18,712 nt of DNA. Origin: Wolbachia endosymbiont of Cylisticus convexus. Lineage in GTDB: Bacteria > Pseudomonadota > Alphaproteobacteria > Rickettsiales > Anaplasmataceae. Below are positions 15,382 through 18,712 of the stretch, one piece after another. Where the stretch lies: positions 1-18,712 of the forward strand of contig NZ_QPIP01000033.1 of NCBI RefSeq assembly GCF_003344345.1, given 5' to 3'. The position numbers were made by a program, and so were the translations under genes. Numbering within the stretch: the stretch's first letter is position 1; the number at the start of each line of letters is the position of its first letter. The notes under the pieces are model-generated. The model saw only the letters and a program-made list of their open reading frames with translations. It made no database searches and was not told where the DNA came from.

Positions 15382-15424
15382 GCAGAAGGGAGGACCATCT
15401 TTTACCTTCCTTTTGTATTTTTTC
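15382..15424 (+). terminator. Intrinsic terminator after the ankyrin gene
   Basis: GCAGAAGGGAGG (15382-15393) pairs with CCTTCCTTTTGT (15405-15416) over 12 positions including a few G-U pairs, with an 11-base loop. It is followed directly by A and a run of seven T. It begins 11 bases after the ankyrin stop codon. Confidence 0.7.
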
Positions 15425-15788
15425 TTGGGAAAACTTTATTAAGTTAATAGCTTAAGATAATTTTTAAAAAGTTATTCCGATGCTTATGATTTTTAGAGTA
15501 TGATGAATTTTTCTTCTGCAGTATTACATGTCAGCTGAATAGGGGTTATTGGAAGCATTTGGTGTTTCTGTTGGAGCATTTTTTTGCTAGTTTTTCACAT
15601 GTAAGCTAGGTATATTAAGATTCTTACTATTTTTATTGATATGTTTACATAATTGAGTGTCAGTTTCTATCCACTACATTAGCTGTAATATGTAATAGTT
15701 TAGACCTGATTCCTTCATAGCAGCTCCTTTTGCAATACTTTTAATTTTCTGGCACATAGTCTTTTTCATTGCCTATTGCTTTTGTAAA
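15425..15788. other. Intergenic stretch between convergent ankyrin and recombinase genes
   Basis: About 360 AT-rich bases with no open frame above 60 codons, no tRNA-like fold that I can see and no clear inverted repeat. As the sequence beyond the recombinase stop, it is a reasonable place to look for a prophage attachment site, but I cannot identify one. Confidence 0.4.
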
Positions 15789-17273
15789 TTAAGATTCTAA
15801 TCCATAAAATTTCTCTAATTGCTCACTCCACAGCATCGGTATTTCTTTTAAATCCACTAACCTCAAACTCCTTGGCTGTCTCCCATTTACTATGTCTTCT
15901 TTAATTTTTGGTGCTAAATAATTCAGCCTTAAAATTTGTTGTATTCGTCTTGTACCTATATTAATTTTTGCACTCAACTCTCCTACGCTTCCATATTTTC
16001 CTTCCTCTAATTGACGTTTCCACAAATGAGCTCTTACCACTGCTTTCAGTAGCGCATTATTTGTTTTGCCTTCTGGCTCGATCGCTGTGCATTTGTTTCC
16101 TTTCTTTTTTATTGGTATAAATTCCACCTTATCCTCTGAACTCATTTCTATTCCATCTTCTTTTACCATTACTCTCTTTATTAACTTTTTCACTACTTCT
16201 TTCTGTTTCCCAAAACTCCATTTTTCTTCGATCTTTTCTTTCCAATTTTCATATAGCTGCTCCGCTTTCTTTATCACTTCTTTTTCCACTTCTCCTGCTA
16301 CTATTGTTCGATTTACTGATTCACAACTTTTTCCTCTTAAATGATTGTTGCATACGTAATATCGATATCTCTTATTCTCTTTTTTTGAGTACGTTAGCGT
16401 CATGTTTACTTCACAGCTCTTGCACTTAATTATTCCCCTAAGCAGCGCTTCCTCATATTTTGCTTTTCTATATGGCTGATTCCTTATCAATTCCTGCGCT
16501 TTTTGCCATTTTTCTTCCTCTATTATTGCTTCATGTTTTCCTTCATACTCTTTCTCATAATGTCTGATTTTTCCCATATATATTGGATTTGTTATTATTC
16601 TTCTCACCGTTGCCTTTTTAAAGATATCTGATTTTCCTTTCGTACGGTACCCCTGGCTATTTAACTCCCTTGCCAATTCTGCCATTGACTTCAGCTCCAA
16701 ATATCTTTCAAATATATACCTTACCACTTTTGCTTCTTTTTCATTTACTATTAATTCTTTATCTTTTACATCATACCCTAGCGGTAAAGTTCCACCCATC
16801 CATATTCCGTGCTCTTTCGATGTTGCTATTTTATTTTTTACTCTCTCTACTATCATTTCTCTTTCTAGTTGTGCTGCCCCTGATAATACCGTTTGCACAA
16901 ACTTTCCCATTGGCGTATTATTATCAAATATTTGTGTTACTGCTACAAAATTTACTCGGTGCCTTCTAAAAAATGATGTTACTTCGATGCTGTCTTTTGT
17001 TTCCCTTGATAGTCTGTCTAATGTATATACTACCACACAGTCCACTTCTCCTGCCTTTACATCTTCAAATAATTCCTTTATTGCTGGTCTTTCTAAATTC
17101 TTTCCTGAGAAACCTCCATCGTCGTACCTTTTTGCCAATACTACCCAGCCTTCTCTGCTCTTTATATATTTTTCACATGCTACTCGCTGCGCATCTAAAC
17201 TGTTAAACTTTTGTTCTAGACCGTCTTCATTTGACTTTCTCGTATATATTCCACATCTTATCCCTTTACACAT
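15789..17273 (-). CDS. Large serine recombinase, phage WO type
   Basis: This family of site-specific recombinases integrates and excises phage DNA. The start at ATG 17273 (MCKGIRCGIYTRKS, 494 aa) is preferred over the ATG at 17318 because it overlaps the stop of the upstream DUF2924 frame (ATGTGTAA) and has GGGAAGGG just before it. Numbered from 17273, the catalytic serine is S14 in YTRKS. The resolvase domain continues through YDDGGFSGKNLERPAI, VYTLDRLSRETKDS and SGAAQLEREMIVERVKNK. The 'recombinase' domain covers about 155-260 (GTLPLGYDV...). A zinc ribbon uses C284, C287, C308 and C317. After a helical coiled region, a C-terminal helix-turn-helix (GELSAKINIGTRRIQQILRL) closes the protein. 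The frame is intact and is the only apparently functional mobile-DNA enzyme in the accessory region. Confidence 0.92.
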   Translation of the reverse strand: MCKGIRCGIYTRKSNEDGLEQKFNSLDAQRVACEKYIKSREGWVVLAKRYDDGGFSGKNLERPAIKELFEDVKAGEVDCVVVYTLDRLSRETKDSIEVTSFFRRHRVNFVAVTQIFDNNTPMGKFVQTVLSGAAQLEREMIVERVKNKIATSKEHGIWMGGTLPLGYDVKDKELIVNEKEAKVVRYIFERYLELKSMAELARELNSQGYRTKGKSDIFKKATVRRIITNPIYMGKIRHYEKEYEGKHEAIIEEEKWQKAQELIRNQPYRKAKYEEALLRGIIKCKSCEVNMTLTYSKKENKRYRYYVCNNHLRGKSCESVNRTIVAGEVEKEVIKKAEQLYENWKEKIEEKWSFGKQKEVVKKLIKRVMVKEDGIEMSSEDKVEFIPIKKKGNKCTAIEPEGKTNNALLKAVVRAHLWKRQLEEGKYGSVGELSAKINIGTRRIQQILRLNYLAPKIKEDIVNGRQPRSLRLVDLKEIPMLWSEQLEKFYGLES

Positions 17274-17457
17274 TTTCCCTTCCCTTTTGATCACGCAAAC
17301 CAAATAGGAGCGGCCCATTGTAACTCATTCCCATTATTTTCCCTTCCACCGCTGATAATGACGTATAAAATTCTTCTCGGTAGATTAAACCCTTATCTGT
17401 TACCATTACCGCATGCGTCTCTTCCCCTCTTGTATCTTGTAAAAAGCATCTAATGTT
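17266..17457 (-). pseudogene. DUF2924 protein, C-terminal fragment
   Basis: The 63-residue frame reads NIRCFLQDTRGEETHAVMVTDKG...YREEFYTSLSAVEGKIMGMSYNGPLLFGLRDQKGRENV. The order 'T.H.V.V...G..Y....Y.SLS.....I.G..WNGP.FFGL' is the DUF2924 signature, a phage-associated family of unknown function often found directly upstream of serine recombinases in alphaproteobacterial prophages. Its stop (17268-17266) overlaps the recombinase start, so the two were probably translationally coupled. The N-terminal part is absent: a stop interrupts the frame at 17460-17458, where IS110-associated sequence begins. Confidence 0.7.
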
Positions 17458-17475
17458 TTAAGCTTAAGCATTAGG

Positions 17476-17640
17476 TGGAGGAGGGAAGAACTCTGTTTCT
17501 CCTCTTAGATATAAAATCTGTAAGAAAGATAAGAGTTCCCTCCTCAAAAGTATAGGCTGGACGGTATCGTAGAAAGACCTAAATGGCTCTAATTCTGTAT
17601 CCACAAGGTTAGCCTTACTTTTCGTTTTAAATGGTAACGT
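17476..17640 (+). ncRNA. Structured 5' end of an IS110-family element, candidate bridge RNA
   Basis: The roughly 180 noncoding bases before the IS110 transposase fold strongly. GAGGAGGGA...ACTCT (17478-17494) pairs with AGAGTTCCCTCCTC (17532-17545), 14 base pairs with a 3-base bulge. Inside it, CTTAGAT (17504-17510) pairs with ATCT-GT-AAG (17516-17524). A second possible stem is AGGCT (17554-17558) with AGCCT (17611-17615). IS110-family elements are known to encode a guide ('bridge') RNA in this position. The assignment is by position and folding only; guide loops were not matched to a target. Confidence 0.35.
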
Positions 17641-18641
17641 ATGGGGTTATATATGATCAACAACTTTCTTGGAATTGATGTATCAAAAGATCGCTTTGAT
17701 GTTTTTCTTTCATTCATAAGTAAAAAAGAAAAGCGTGAAACTAGGAAAAGGAGCTTTAAGAACGATGATCTTGGGTTTCAAGGTCTGCTGAGTTTTCTAC
17801 AAAAGCATAATGTGGAAGAAGTAAAGTCATGCATGTGGTTGTTATAGCGAAGCTTTGGCTGAATTTCTGCACAATGCTGGACATTTTGTTAGTGTTGTAA
17901 ATCCTTATTGTATTAAATCTTATACAAGGAGTAAGCTCGTAAGACAAAAGAATGATCAGACTGATGCAGAAATTATTGCTGATTATTGCCAAAGACAGGA
18001 ACCAACTCGTTGGACACCACCTTCTTCTGAAATGAAAAAATTAAAACATCTTTATCGTTGCTCAGTTGCGTTAAAAGAATTAGTAAATAACCACCTAGAA
18101 AAAAAAGAGAGACTGCCTAAAGAAGTTGCAAATGCTTGTTGCAACGAATATAGTTAAAAAAATAGAAATAATAAAAAACTCCATACGCAAACTATTAAAG
18201 CAGCACAAAGAATTGTTGGAAAATTTTCAGCTTCTATTGACTATTCCAGGAATAGGAGAGGAATCAGCAATGGCTATTTTAGCTGAAATCCCTGACATAA
18301 AAGCTTTTAGAGATGCCAGGCAATTGGCAGCATATACAGGAGTTATACCGAAAAATATAACATCAGGTTCATCTGTACATTCTAAACCAAGATTAAGTAA
18401 ATCAGGTTCACAAACATTACGTAAGGCCCTTTTCTTTCCTGCCATAGTAGCCAAGAATCACAATCCTATCATTGTGAGTTTTTGCCAAAGACTAAAGAAG
18501 AAGGGTAAGCATAATATGGCAATTGTGGGAGCTGCAATGCGTAAGCTACTCCATATCATTTTCGGTATCCTGACATCCAAAAGTGCTTTTGATCCAAATC
18601 ATATCAAGAATTACAGAACTAGGATGTTGACTGTAGTTTAA
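17641..18641 (+). pseudogene. IS110-family transposase, two frame breaks, catalytic Glu deleted
   Basis: Starting at ATG 17641 or 17653, the frame gives NNFLGIDVSKDRFDVFLSF, with the first Asp of the DEDD (RuvC-like) domain. At about 17832 some eight bases are missing, so the expected 'CMEATGCYSEALAEF' becomes CM, a frame change, then GCYSEALAEFLHNAGH. This removes the Glu. The second segment continues VVNPYCIKSY and KNDQTDAEIIADYC (remaining Asp residues). A further break at about 18120-18150 leads to the C-terminal Transposase_20 domain: LLTIPGIGEESAMAILAEI, AAYTGVIPKN, then SGSSVHSKPRLSKSGSQTLRKALFFPA with its conserved serine. The stop is at 18639-18641. The element cannot make an active enzyme. 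Confidence 0.85.
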
Positions 18642-18712
18642 AATCAAAAAATGCTTCCAATCCATTCAACATATTCACTAACTGTAATCTGTGTACTGTT
18701 ACACAATCAGAA
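18642..18712. other. Right flank of the IS110 copy at the window edge
   Basis: 71 bases, no gene visible. The right end of the IS110 element probably lies here or just beyond. The missing N-terminal part of the DUF2924 gene would be expected further right if the element is a simple insertion. Confidence 0.3.

Noticed and set aside
15425..15788. tRNA gene or attachment site next to the recombinase
   Set aside because: No cloverleaf or recognisable core repeat could be found by eye.
16066..17307. Plus-strand ORFs of 77-106 aa opposite the serine recombinase
   Set aside because: They are Leu/Ser/Phe-rich products of the antisense of a Lys/Glu-rich gene, with no start signals. They are shadows.

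Overview
The window looks like a Wolbachia chromosome segment (Rickettsiales, Alphaproteobacteria). It is strongly AT-rich, carries compact housekeeping genes typical of that group (a fused ispDF, a PAS_5-type protein, rpmI-rplT), and is full of decayed insertion sequences. It also has ankyrin-repeat and large serine recombinase genes like those at the edge of WO prophage regions. The assignment rests on protein recognition, not on a search.

Region 1 (1-4.2 kb): the tail of an IS256-family transposase and a scrap that looks like a group II intron sit against the 3' end of a minus-strand run rpmI, rplT, fmt, purH (ribosomal proteins L35 and L20, initiator-tRNA formylation, last two steps of IMP synthesis). 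A PAS-domain protein follows upstream on the same strand.

Region 2 (4.2-8.9 kb): a single-pass membrane protein of unknown family (335 aa) is divergent from alaS. Immediately beside it lies a decayed second copy of the same divergent unit: a shortened paralogue broken by one in-frame stop, plus about 90 bp of the 5' end of alaS. This is a tandem duplication caught in decay.

Region 3 (8.9-10.8 kb): a repeat-rich intergenic stretch, including a 113-bp element with perfect 24-bp inverted ends, then ispDF (MEP isoprenoid pathway).

Region 4 (10.8-18.7 kb): accessory DNA. A small membrane-protein ORF has lost its last codons to a decayed IS630-type element with recognisable terminal inverted repeats. 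An IS5-type remnant follows. Then comes a frameshifted multidomain gene joining a C48/Ulp1 cysteine protease, a RelE-like domain and the first part of a superfamily 1 helicase. Next are an ankyrin-repeat membrane protein with a one-base insertion and a convergent large serine recombinase. The recombinase start overlaps the end of a truncated DUF2924 gene, which is cut by a dead IS110-family element whose 5' noncoding end folds into a long hairpin (candidate bridge RNA).

The order Ulp1-domain gene, ankyrin gene, serine recombinase, DUF2924 resembles the neighbourhood of the cytoplasmic incompatibility genes in WO prophages. The Ulp1 protein here has a different domain architecture from CifB and no partner gene upstream. 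Nearly everything in region 4 except the recombinase carries a frameshift, stop or truncation, so this is best read as a degrading prophage/effector island.
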